A DNA stretch of 64,000 bases. It comes from Trinickia caryophylli (lineage in GTDB: Bacteria > Pseudomonadota > Gammaproteobacteria > Burkholderiales > Burkholderiaceae). The stretch is from contig NZ_CP139970.1 of the NCBI RefSeq assembly GCF_034424545.1, forward strand, positions 1,612,001 to 1,676,000, in the 5' to 3' direction. The notes beneath the pieces are model-generated. The model had not been told where the DNA came from, did no database searches, and saw nothing but the letters and a program-made list of their open reading frames with translations. Below are positions 1 to 7,696 of this stretch, in pieces. Every line of letters starts with the position of its first letter. Positions within the stretch are counted from its first letter, which is position 1. Made by a program: the position numbers and the translations under genes.

Positions 1-1092
1 ACCGATGCCGGCACGCTCGATCCGATCATCGATCGAATCCTGCGCACGGTCGGCACGCGGCCGACGCGCATCGTGATGGGCACGACGCTGCTCGCGCTGC
101 TGATCCACCTCGACGGCTCCGGCGCCGTCTGCTTCCTCGTGACGATTCCCGCGATGCTGCCGCTCTACGATCGCCTCGGGATGGACCGGCGTGTGCTCGC
201 CGCGGCGGTATCGATGGCCGCGGGCGTCAACTTTCTGCCCTGGACCGGCCCGATGATCCGCGCCTCGGCCTCGCTGCACCTGCCGGTGCCCGCGCTCTTC
301 AATCCGCTGATACCGGCGCAGCTCGTCGGGCTCGCGTTCGTCTTCGGGGCCGCCTACTGGCTCGGGCGGCGCGAGGAAAAGCGCCTCGGCATCCAGGCTG
401 CCGCCTCGGGCGGCGCGTTCGCGATGCCCGAGCGCGTGCTGACCGACGAGGAGAAAGCGCTGCGGCGCCCGCGCAACTTCTGGTTCAACGTCGTGCTCAC
501 GCTCGTGGTGCTCGGCTCGATGGTGGTCATGGGAGAGAAGGTCCCACCCGCGCTGATGTTCATGGTCGGGCTTTGCATCGCGCTCATCGTCAATTATCCG
601 AACGTCGACGAGCAGCGGCGGCGCATCGATGCGCATGCCCGCGCGGCGCTGATGATGGCCGGCATCCTGCTCGCGGCCGGCGCGTTTACGGGCATCATGC
701 AAGGCAGCGGCATGCTGAAGGCCATGGCTCAGGTGGCCGTGGGTTTCGTGCCGGCCGATATGGCCTCGCATATTCCCGTCGTGCTCGGGGTGCTCTCGAT
801 GCCGCTCAGCCTGCTCTTCGATCCGGATTCGTTCTATTTCGGCGTGCTGCCCGTCGTAGCCGAAGTGGCCGGCTCGCTCGGCGTGCCGGCCGTAAAGATC
901 GGACAGGCCGCGCTCCTCGGCCAGATGACCACGGGCTTTCCGGTCAGCCCGCTCACGCCCGCAACGTTCCTCGTATGCGGCCTTACGCGCGTCGATCTGG
1001 CCGATCACCAGAAATTCACCTTTCCCTTGCTCTTCGGCGCGTCGCTCGTCATGACGGCGGCATGCGTCGCGCTCGGAATCTTCTCGCTTTGA
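1..1092 (+). CDS. CitMHS-family citrate/carboxylate-proton symporter (5' end outside window)
   Basis: The reading frame is open from the first base, so the true start lies upstream; about 363 residues of the C-terminal part are visible. The protein is a polytopic inner-membrane transporter. Segments such as RPTRIVMGTTLLALLIHLDG and the stretch TIPAMLPLYDRLGMD are typical of the CitMHS family, which imports citrate, often as a metal complex, with protons. A charged loop around residues 145-160 of the visible part separates two hydrophobic blocks, as in the ion-transporter fold. It ends 25 bp before an AtuA-type pair on the same strand, so the three genes may form one operon for import and catabolism of an organic acid. 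Family assignment is solid; the actual substrate is not shown by sequence. Confidence 0.88.
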   Translation, partial: TDAGTLDPIIDRILRTVGTRPTRIVMGTTLLALLIHLDGSGAVCFLVTIPAMLPLYDRLGMDRRVLAAAVSMAAGVNFLPWTGPMIRASASLHLPVPALFNPLIPAQLVGLAFVFGAAYWLGRREEKRLGIQAAASGGAFAMPERVLTDEEKALRRPRNFWFNVVLTLVVLGSMVVMGEKVPPALMFMVGLCIALIVNYPNVDEQRRRIDAHARAALMMAGILLAAGAFTGIMQGSGMLKAMAQVAVGFVPADMASHIPVVLGVLSMPLSLLFDPDSFYFGVLPVVAEVAGSLGVPAVKIGQAALLGQMTTGFPVSPLTPATFLVCGLTRVDLADHQKFTFPLLFGASLVMTAACVALGIFSL

Positions 1093-1117
1093 ACGATTTG
1101 CTCGAACCACATTGACG

Positions 1118-2485
1118 ATGACAGCACGACGACCGAAAACACTCGTCCGCCTGGGCGCCGGCGCCGGCTATTCGGGCGACCGGATCGAGCCGGCCGTCGA
1201 GCTCGCCGAGCACGGCGCGCTCGACTACCTCGTGTTCGAATGCCTGGCCGAACGCACGATCGCGCTTGCGCAGCAGGCGCGGCGCGGCGATCCGTCGAAG
1301 GGATACGACCCGCTGCTCGAAGCCCGCATGCGCGCGGTCTTGCCTGCCTCGCGGCGAAACCGCGTGCGGATCATCTCGAACATGGGCGCGGCCAATCCGC
1401 TCGCCGCCGCGCAAGCAAGCGCCGCCATCGCTGCGTCGTTGGGCTTGCGCGGCCTGAAGATCGCGGCGGTGCTCGGCGACGACGTGCTCGACGCGGTCTT
1501 GCACGGCGGCTGCCGCTTCGAGGAAACGGGGCAGCCCGTGGAGCCGCTCGTCTCGCGGATCGTCTCGGCCAACGCCTATCTCGGCGCAGCGCCGCTCGTG
1601 GCCGCGCTGGAGGCTGGCGCCGACATCGTGCTGACGGGGCGCGTATCCGATCCCTCGCTCTTTCTCGCGCCGCTCGTGCACGAGTTCGGCTGGGCCTTCG
1701 ACGATTGGCAGCGGCTCGGTCAGGGTACCGTCGTCGGCCATCTGCTCGAATGCGCAGGCCAGGTCACCGGCGGCTACTTCGCCGACCCCGGCTGCAAGGA
1801 CGTCCCGGCGCTGGCGCGGCTCGGCTTTCCGATCGGAGAGGTGTCGCCCGACGGCAGCGTCGTCGTCACCAAAGTCCCGTCGGCCGGCGGCCTCGTGACG
1901 GCGGCAACCTGCAAGGAGCAACTGCTCTACGAGATCCACGACCCGGCCCGCTATCTGCAGCCCGATGTCGTTGCCGATTTCACGGGCGTGCGCATCGTCG
2001 AGCAATCGCGCGACCGTGTGCACGTGAGCGGCGGGCAAGGCCACGCGCCCACGGGGACGTTGAAGGTCTCGGTCGGTTATATCGACGGCTTCATCGGCGA
2101 AGGCCAGATCTCCTATGGCGGCCCGGGCGCCGTCGCACGCGGGCGGCTTGCGCTCGACATCGTCCGCGAGCGGCTCGCGGCGACCGGCGTTGCCGTCGAC
2201 GAACTGCGCGGCGAACTGATCGGCGTCGATTCGCTCTACGGCTCGTCGCCCGCGGCACATGCCCCGAACCGCGACGAACCCTATGAGGTACGCGTACGCG
2301 TGGCCGGGCGCACGCGCACGCGCGAAGAAGCCCTGCGCCTCGCGAACGAGGTCGAAACGCTCTATACGAACGGTCCGGCAGGCGGCGGCGGCGCGACGAA
2401 GAGCGTGCGCGAGGTCTTGGCGGTGCAATCGGTCCTGCTGCCGCGCGACGCGGTGCGTCCGCGCATCGAAATGGTGGAGGTCTGA
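1118..2485 (+). CDS. AtuA-family protein (DUF1446)
   Basis: A 455-residue protein of the acyclic-terpene-utilisation AtuA family (DUF1446). The N-terminus LVRLGAGAGYSGDRIEPA and the segments DYLVFECLAERT and TGRVSDPSLFL are family hallmarks. The biochemical reaction of this family is not well defined; members occur in citronellol/geraniol degradation loci and in many other acyl-CoA catabolic loci. I prefer the ATG at 1118 to the in-frame TTG two codons earlier. Its stop is followed immediately by the ATG of the next gene, which encodes the small partner domain usually fused to, or beside, AtuA. A specific terpene role is not supported, because atuB, atuC, atuF and the other genes of that pathway are absent here. 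Confidence 0.85.
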   Translation: MTARRPKTLVRLGAGAGYSGDRIEPAVELAEHGALDYLVFECLAERTIALAQQARRGDPSKGYDPLLEARMRAVLPASRRNRVRIISNMGAANPLAAAQASAAIAASLGLRGLKIAAVLGDDVLDAVLHGGCRFEETGQPVEPLVSRIVSANAYLGAAPLVAALEAGADIVLTGRVSDPSLFLAPLVHEFGWAFDDWQRLGQGTVVGHLLECAGQVTGGYFADPGCKDVPALARLGFPIGEVSPDGSVVVTKVPSAGGLVTAATCKEQLLYEIHDPARYLQPDVVADFTGVRIVEQSRDRVHVSGGQGHAPTGTLKVSVGYIDGFIGEGQISYGGPGAVARGRLALDIVRERLAATGVAVDELRGELIGVDSLYGSSPAAHAPNRDEPYEVRVRVAGRTRTREEALRLANEVETLYTNGPAGGGGATKSVREVLAVQSVLLPRDAVRPRIEMVEV

Positions 2486-2824
2486 ATGAAGCTGCGCATG
2501 CTGGCGCATTCGCGCACGGGCGACAAGGGCGATACGCTGAACGTCTCCGTCATCTGCCGCGATCCGCGCGATTACCCCCATCTGCTCGCCCATGTCACGC
2601 CGGCGCGTGTGAAAGCGCACTTGAGCGGCATCGTACTGGGCGATGTCGTTCGCTACGAATTGCCCCTGCTCGCGGCGATGAACTTCGTCATGCGGCGAGC
2701 GCTCGGCGGCGGCGTGACGCGCTCGCTGGCACTCGACGCACATGGCAAATCGGTGAGCAGCGCCCTGCTCGACCTCGAGGTGCCCGCCCCGCCGCCGGCC
2801 GCGAACAATACCCCAGCCGATTGA
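2486..2824 (+). CDS. AtuA-associated small protein (ferredoxin-fold-like AtuA C-terminal domain)
   Basis: A 112-residue soluble protein beginning MKLRMLAHSRTGDKGDT. The motif SRTGDKGDTLNVS is characteristic of the small domain that follows AtuA, either as a fused C-terminal domain or as a separate gene. Its ATG directly abuts the stop codon of the upstream AtuA gene and a purine-rich GGAGG lies 9-5 bp ahead, so the two are translationally coupled and probably act as one complex. The C-terminus is alanine- and proline-rich and probably flexible. No enzymatic residues can be assigned. Confidence 0.8.
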   Translation: MKLRMLAHSRTGDKGDTLNVSVICRDPRDYPHLLAHVTPARVKAHLSGIVLGDVVRYELPLLAAMNFVMRRALGGGVTRSLALDAHGKSVSSALLDLEVPAPPPAANNTPAD

Positions 2825-2958
2825 CCGGGGTCGTGCGGCCGACGAAGAAATGGGGGTTCGGACCGGCCCACGGCACCGGCTCGAGCCGCGCCGCACCCTG
2901 GCCGGCGACATGCAAAAAGGCGGGCGCAGTCACGTCCGGTGTCGTATGATCTGCCCGC

Positions 2959-2974
2959 CTCCGTTATAACGGAG
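2959..2974. promoter_or_regulatory. 16-bp perfect palindrome upstream of the DUF4434 gene
   Basis: CTCCGTTATAACGGAG reads the same on both strands. It sits in the 130-bp gap between the AtuA pair and the DUF4434 lipoprotein gene, about 55 bp before the chosen start. The symmetry and AT-rich centre are compatible with an operator for a dimeric regulator. No regulator has been linked to it. Confidence 0.4.
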
Positions 2975-3029
2975 TGTGCCCGCCGCAAAGCGCGGGCGCC
3001 ACCCGCTCGCTCTCATTCGCCCCTTGCCG

Positions 3030-4052
3030 ATGAGCTCACCCGTATCGCCGATGCGGCGCCGGCTGTTGCAGGCCTGCGCGGCCATTCCTCTTTTGCCGCT
3101 GGCCGGCTGCAAGCATTCGCCGGTAACGGGCGGCAGCTTCATCCAGCTGTGGCTCGCGCATCTGGCGTGGCCTCGGGAGAAGTGGCAAAGCCGGCTCGCG
3201 GCCACCCGCGCGCTCGGATGCGACGAAATCTTCGTGCAGTGGGTCGGCGTCGAAGGCGAGCGAGACGCCGCATGGGCGGCACCTGACACCCTGCTTCGGC
3301 TGATCCTCGACGAGAGCGACGCGCTCGGCATGGGCGTGCATCTGGGCCTGACCTACGACGAGCGCTGGTGGACCGCCATCGCCGCGGCCGACGACGCTAC
3401 GGTCGCGGGCTTCCTGAACGAAACCGGCGCGCGGGCGCGCACCGGCATGTCGAACGCGCCGTGGGTTTCGCACAGTGCGTTCCGCGGCTGGTATATCCCC
3501 TATGAGCTCGAGCAGTACAGTTGGGCCTCGCCCGTGCGCCTCGACATGCTTTCGAACTGGCTGAGCGGGCTGTCGACGGCGGCCATCGGGTCATGCGGGC
3601 ACGAGCCCACGATCTCGACCTATCGAAGCGCGCTGCCCTCGAACAATACGCTCGCCGACATGTGGAGCACGCTGCTCGATCGCGTCGACATCCATCCGAT
3701 GATCCAGGACGGTGCCGGCGTTGCCGGCCTCGAGAATTATCGCGGACTGCAGCCGCTGCACGACATGCTCGTCGAGCGTCGGGCCCGGTTCGATCTGATT
3801 CTCGAATTGTTCGAGCAGTTGCCGCCCGCTCGAAGCGGCACCGGGTTCAGCGCGAAAACGGCGCCGTACTCGCGCGTCGAGGCGCAATGGGACATCGCGC
3901 GCGACTACGGCGCACAACGTGTCGTCGCTTTCGCCATCGATCCCTGGGTGCTCGACGATACGCCGGAAGCCGAGGCGCTGAGGCAGCGGTGGCTGAGCGC
4001 ACTCGGCGACGGCAGCCGGCGTGCCGAGCCGTCTACAGGCACTTCCCGATGA
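3030..4052 (+). CDS. DUF4434 lipoprotein, probable envelope TIM-barrel protein
   Basis: A 340-residue protein with a basic, hydrophobic leader MRRRLLQACAAIPLLPLAGC ending in a lipobox (LAGC), so it is predicted to be a periplasm-facing lipoprotein. The body matches the DUF4434 pattern: FIQLWLAHLAWPREKWQSRL, then GCDEIFVQWVG and YIPYELEQYSW, which resemble strands of a glycosidase-like TIM barrel. The ATG at 3030 was chosen over the GTG at 2976; ATG 3051 is also possible and would put the arginines next to the start. Its 3' end overlaps the end of the convergent acyl-CoA dehydrogenase gene by 20 bp. DUF4434 genes occur next to nfrAB-type polysaccharide loci (ybcH of E. coli, from memory), which fits the large operon on the opposite strand. 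A hydrolase role is inference. Confidence 0.72.
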   Translation: MSSPVSPMRRRLLQACAAIPLLPLAGCKHSPVTGGSFIQLWLAHLAWPREKWQSRLAATRALGCDEIFVQWVGVEGERDAAWAAPDTLLRLILDESDALGMGVHLGLTYDERWWTAIAAADDATVAGFLNETGARARTGMSNAPWVSHSAFRGWYIPYELEQYSWASPVRLDMLSNWLSGLSTAAIGSCGHEPTISTYRSALPSNNTLADMWSTLLDRVDIHPMIQDGAGVAGLENYRGLQPLHDMLVERRARFDLILELFEQLPPARSGTGFSAKTAPYSRVEAQWDIARDYGAQRVVAFAIDPWVLDDTPEAEALRQRWLSALGDGSRRAEPSTGTSR

Positions 4053-5160
4053 TCTCGCGCAGAATCTCGCTCGTCCCGCCGAAGATGCGCAGCGCGCGCG
4101 CATCGGCCCATGCACGACCGATGCCGTACTCGGCCATGTAGCCGTAGCCTCCGTGGAGCTGCAGGAGATCGTCGAGCACGGTGCCTTGCAGCTCCGTCGC
4201 ATTGAGCTTCGCCATCGCGGCCGTCACCGCATCGAGCTCGCCCGCCATATGGCGGTCCAGGCATTGATCGAGGAAGGCCCGCAGCATCGTGCTTTTCGCG
4301 AGCGCATCGGCCAACTTGAAGCGCGTGTTCTGATAATCGAGCACGCGGCGCCCGAACGTCTTGCGTTGTCCCGCATACGAGATCGCGGCCTCGAGCATGC
4401 CCTCGAGCGAGGCCGCCGCGCGCAATGCGATGGCCAGCCGCTCCTGGGGCAACTCTCGCATGACGTATTCGAACGCGGCATTCTCCTCGCCGAGAAGACA
4501 ATCGGCGGGCAGGCGGACGTCGTCGAAGAAAAGCTCGCACGTGTCCTGACAATGCTGCCCGATCTTCGCAAGCGCCGGTCCCTTCGAAAAGCCGGGGGTG
4601 CGGGCCTCGACGACGAAGAGCGACATGCCGCGCGCGCCAAGCTCCGGCGCGGTGCTGGCGAGCACCACGACCAGATCCGCGTTGACGCCGTTCGTAATGA
4701 ACGTCTTCTGGCCGTTGAGCCGGTATTCGCCGCCATCCCGGCGCGCGTGCGTGCGGATGGCCTTCAGGTCGCTGCCGGCCCCCGGCTCGGTCATCGCCAC
4801 CGCGCCGATCGCCTCGCCGCAAGCCATCGCGGGCAGCCACCTCGCCCGTTGCGCGGCGGTGCCTAAATGCCAGATGTACGGCGCCACCATGTCGGAATGA
4901 ATCGAAAAGCCGATGCCGAGACAATTCGCCCTGGCCAACGCCTCGATGACGACGGCTGCATGGATGAAGTCGCCGCCCTGCCCATAGGGCTCGGGCAGCG
5001 CGCAATTGAGCAGACCGCTCGCCCCCGCCCTGCGCCATAGCGACTTGGGCGTAATGCCGTCGCGCTCCCAGCTCCCGTAAGCGGGCAGTATCTCCTTGTC
5101 GACGAATCGCGCCACCTGATCGCGAAACTGGAGGTGATCGTCCCGGAATATCGTACGCAT
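4033..5160 (-). CDS. acyl-CoA dehydrogenase family flavoprotein
   Basis: A 375-residue acyl-CoA dehydrogenase with the FAD/substrate motif AMTEPGAGSD, the segment TFITNGVNAD, the QRKTFG helix and the C-terminal GGTSEILREIIG. At the position of the medium-chain enzyme's catalytic glutamate it has glycine (FGGTSEI), as in the long-chain/isovaleryl subgroup, where the base lies in an internal helix. The start MRTIFRDDH at 5160 is the family start; the open frame extends upstream without homology. It begins 53 bp after the stop of the AlgF-like gene on the same strand, so it may be the last gene of the polysaccharide operon, where it could act on an acyl-carrier-bound substrate. Equally, it may be an unrelated fatty-acid or terpene catabolic enzyme paired with the AtuA genes. 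Confidence 0.88.
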   Translation of the reverse strand: MRTIFRDDHLQFRDQVARFVDKEILPAYGSWERDGITPKSLWRRAGASGLLNCALPEPYGQGGDFIHAAVVIEALARANCLGIGFSIHSDMVAPYIWHLGTAAQRARWLPAMACGEAIGAVAMTEPGAGSDLKAIRTHARRDGGEYRLNGQKTFITNGVNADLVVVLASTAPELGARGMSLFVVEARTPGFSKGPALAKIGQHCQDTCELFFDDVRLPADCLLGEENAAFEYVMRELPQERLAIALRAAASLEGMLEAAISYAGQRKTFGRRVLDYQNTRFKLADALAKSTMLRAFLDQCLDRHMAGELDAVTAAMAKLNATELQGTVLDDLLQLHGGYGYMAEYGIGRAWADARALRIFGGTSEILREIIGKCL

Positions 5161-5213
5161 GCGTGGTTCTCGTTGATGGCGGTCATCCGCCGCCGGGCTA
5201 TGACCGAATCCGT

Positions 5214-5909
5214 TCATTGCCGGTAAGGATCGACCTCGCTCAGTTGGCCACGCAGCACCGGCGCGGCGGCGGACCCTGTCAGGAAGAGGCTGTAGTGATC
5301 GCCCGGCTGAAGCGCCGGGAGTTTGTAAGTTGCCGATTGCGACGCACCGCACGACGCCGACAACGCCGCGGCGACGGGACGGATGCCGCGCCCGGCCGCA
5401 CTGTATGCCGCAACGCTCGGAAAAAGCGTCGGGCCGCCGGCACCGGCCACGTCAAGCCGTCCTTCGCACCCTTGCACGAGGCTGTAAAAGCGCAAGTCCG
5501 CCTTCAGCGCATCCTGGGCGGCGCCGGTGTCGTCGATGGCCTGCAGCGACCGATGATCGCCTTCGCGCTTCGCCACGAGCGTGGTGAATGTATCCGGCGC
5601 CACTTGCCGCTTGAACACCTTGCCATCGAGCACCACGCTGAAGGGCAAATTTGCGCGGACGATGGCATAGGTGCTCGCCATTCTTTCGCCGGCCAGCGTC
5701 TGCGCCGGGCCGTCGGCAATCCGCACGCGCAGCGGGGCATCGCCGGGATTGACGACGCGCACGAACGAAGACCCGGCCGGCGGACGGGCCGCGTAGAGTT
5801 GAGCGAACGCCCCTTCGGCGCGCGCCGCGCTCATGCTCGCCGTCAGCGCGATGCCGACGGCCCAGGCGACGAATCGCACAACAGAACGACGACGCAATAC
5901 GCGAATCAT
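5214..5909 (-). CDS. AlgF-like periplasmic polysaccharide O-acetylation protein
   Basis: A 231-residue protein with a signal peptide (hydrophobic stretch about residues 12-28, cleavage near ARAEG). The mature N-terminus, with LYAARPPAGSSFVRVVNPGD, is the recognisable start of the AlgF family, the periplasmic partner of AlgI, AlgJ and AlgX in alginate acetylation. AlgF has no known catalytic activity and is thought to relay or organise the acetyl transfer machinery. Its ATG overlaps the stop of the upstream AMP ligase (ATGA), so it belongs to the same operon as the MBOAT and SGNH genes upstream. Divergence from true AlgF is considerable, and no alginate polymerase is present, so the polymer modified here is not alginate. 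Confidence 0.78.
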   Translation of the reverse strand: MIRVLRRRSVVRFVAWAVGIALTASMSAARAEGAFAQLYAARPPAGSSFVRVVNPGDAPLRVRIADGPAQTLAGERMASTYAIVRANLPFSVVLDGKVFKRQVAPDTFTTLVAKREGDHRSLQAIDDTGAAQDALKADLRFYSLVQGCEGRLDVAGAGGPTLFPSVAAYSAAGRGIRPVAAALSASCGASQSATYKLPALQPGDHYSLFLTGSAAAPVLRGQLSEVDPYRQ

Positions 5910-7381
5910 TGGACGGGCTCCGAAGAAGAACGCAGGCGGGCGGCCAGATACATCCGCGCCAGTTGCGGACGGTCGGCCTTGTCGGTTTGGGTGAGCGGAA
6001 AGCCGTGGCAGACGATCAGCTCGGATGGAACCATGTACGACGGCAGCCGGCGCCCAAGCTCGGCGCGCCAGCCCGCAAGCGACGGCGGCGGCGGCAAAAG
6101 CCCGGGCGGGCCGGGCTCGTCGGGATCGACGAAACCGACGATACGTACGGCCTGCCCATCGGCTCGCCGCAGCGCAACGGCCGCACCGGCGCGCACGCCG
6201 GGCAACGCCGCGAGCGCGACATCGATTTCCGCCAGCTCGATCCGGTATCCGTGCAATTTGATCTGATCGTCGCGACGCCCTCTGAACGTGACGAGCCCGT
6301 TTTCGTCAATGTGCCCCAGATCGCCGGTGCGGTAGCCGCGCTTGCCGCCGCGCACGAACATGCGCGTGTCGTTCAGATCGGCCCGGTTCAAGTACCCGCG
6401 CATGACATGGTTGCCCGCGATACATATTTCGCCGTCGTCGATGAAGACGTCGGCATAGGGCTTCGCCCTGCCGATCGGAAACGGCGAAGGCGCGGCCGCC
6501 CGCAGCGCCGGATCGATCTCGACCCACGTGGTGGAACACGTTGCCTCGGTCGGACCGTACGAATTGACGATGCGGGCATCGGGAAACCGGGCCCAGAGCG
6601 CTTCGGCCACAGCGGGCGTCAACGATTCGGCACCGAACACGAATACGCGCAAATCGGGCAGATGCGCGCGGTCGAATGCCGGATCGAGCAATTGCTGACG
6701 CACGAACGACGGCGTGCAGGCCCAGATACTCACCTTCGCACGGGCGAGATAGTCGGCGAAGGCCGCGCGGTCCGCGATCGCCTCACGCGGGCACAGCGCA
6801 CAGACACCACCCGTTGCCAACGCACCGACCCAATTGAAGAGCGAGAAGTCGAAGCTGAACAGCATCTGGTCCATGAAGACGGGCGCATCGCCCAATGCGA
6901 GGCAATCGCGAATCCATGCGGCAAAGAGGGTGAGACTCTCGCGCCCGATCTGCACGCCTTTCGGATCTCCCGTGCTGCCCGACGTGAACATGACGTAGGC
7001 AACGTCCTTCTCCGCAAGCGGTGCGGCCCTCACCCCGGTGTCGACGAAGGCTCGGGCCTGCGCGTCGTAGCGCAGTCCCGCGCGCACGAGCTCGGTAATG
7101 CGCGCCACGCGCTCGGCCGGATTGATGACGTCGACAGGCACGAACGGCACACCGCTCGCGAGGCAGCCCAACATGGCCACGAGAAAAGCGGGCTCCTTGT
7201 GCCCCGTGATGACGAGGGGGACATCGCGCCGCACGCCCGCACGTTGCGCGTCGTCGGCCCACTGCCGCACAGCCGTGCGCAGCGAGGACCAGCGCATGGA
7301 CGCCGACGGGCCGACGACCGCGACGCGCTCCTGCGCCGTCTGCGAATCGACGAATTCGAAGCGCTCGAAATCGAAATGCAT
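5906..7381 (-). CDS. AMP-forming amino-acid ligase, DltA-like / stand-alone adenylation domain
   Basis: A 491-residue ANL-superfamily enzyme. Visible core motifs are A3 YVMFTSGSTGDPKGV (residues 129-143), A4 with FDFS (aspartate 178, the residue that binds the alpha-amino group in amino-acid-activating members), A5 SYGPTEAT (274-281), A7 YRTGDLG, A8 GRRDDQIKLHGYRIELAEID and the C-terminal catalytic lysine in TDKADR (K468). Length and architecture fit a stand-alone DltA-type ligase that charges a carrier protein. The carrier gene lies 63 bp upstream on the same strand. The enzyme therefore probably activates an amino acid with ATP and loads it on that carrier for transfer to the polysaccharide. 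Which amino acid is not decidable by eye. Confidence 0.87.
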   Translation of the reverse strand: MHFDFERFEFVDSQTAQERVAVVGPSASMRWSSLRTAVRQWADDAQRAGVRRDVPLVITGHKEPAFLVAMLGCLASGVPFVPVDVINPAERVARITELVRAGLRYDAQARAFVDTGVRAAPLAEKDVAYVMFTSGSTGDPKGVQIGRESLTLFAAWIRDCLALGDAPVFMDQMLFSFDFSLFNWVGALATGGVCALCPREAIADRAAFADYLARAKVSIWACTPSFVRQQLLDPAFDRAHLPDLRVFVFGAESLTPAVAEALWARFPDARIVNSYGPTEATCSTTWVEIDPALRAAAPSPFPIGRAKPYADVFIDDGEICIAGNHVMRGYLNRADLNDTRMFVRGGKRGYRTGDLGHIDENGLVTFRGRRDDQIKLHGYRIELAEIDVALAALPGVRAGAAVALRRADGQAVRIVGFVDPDEPGPPGLLPPPPSLAGWRAELGRRLPSYMVPSELIVCHGFPLTQTDKADRPQLARMYLAARLRSSSEPVQ

Positions 7382-7444
7382 GAATCACTCCGCACAATGA
7401 TCGGCCGCTCGCGCGGCATCCGGCATCCGGCCCGCGGCCCGCAC

Positions 7445-7678
7445 TCAACGGCTCGACGCGATGTATTGCGCGAGCGTACGAACCGACTCGAGATGCACGT
7501 CGATTTCGGTGGGCGGAATCTTGACGCCGAATTCGCGCTCGACCGCAAGCGTCACGTCGACGGCCGAAAGCGAGTCGATCAATCCCGAGTCGATGAGCAT
7601 CGTATCGGCATCGACGCCGGTCAAAACGATCTCTTCGATCAATTGCGCAACGCGCGTTTCGATTTCGTTCACAGGCAT
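7445..7678 (-). CDS. acyl carrier protein, DltC-like
   Basis: A 77-residue acidic helical protein with the phosphopantetheine attachment motif LIDSGLIDSLS; serine 36 of DSL is the expected modified residue. The second half, VEREFGVKIPPTEID, resembles DltC-type carriers. The start MPVNE at 7678 is preceded by CGGAG at a good spacing; an in-frame TTG further upstream is less likely. It lies between the MBOAT gene (18 bp upstream) and the adenylating ligase, which is presumably its loading enzyme. The set ligase, carrier and MBOAT parallels dltA-dltC-dltB, where the carrier-bound aminoacyl group is handed to the membrane transferase. Confidence 0.86.
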   Translation of the reverse strand: MPVNEIETRVAQLIEEIVLTGVDADTMLIDSGLIDSLSAVDVTLAVEREFGVKIPPTEIDVHLESVRTLAQYIASSR

Positions 7679-7696
7679 GGCAATACTCCGTTGCAA

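Noticed and set aside
1049-2911. Minus-strand 620-codon frame opposite the AtuA pair
   Set aside because: Shadow frame; the plus strand carries two well-matched family members in this interval.
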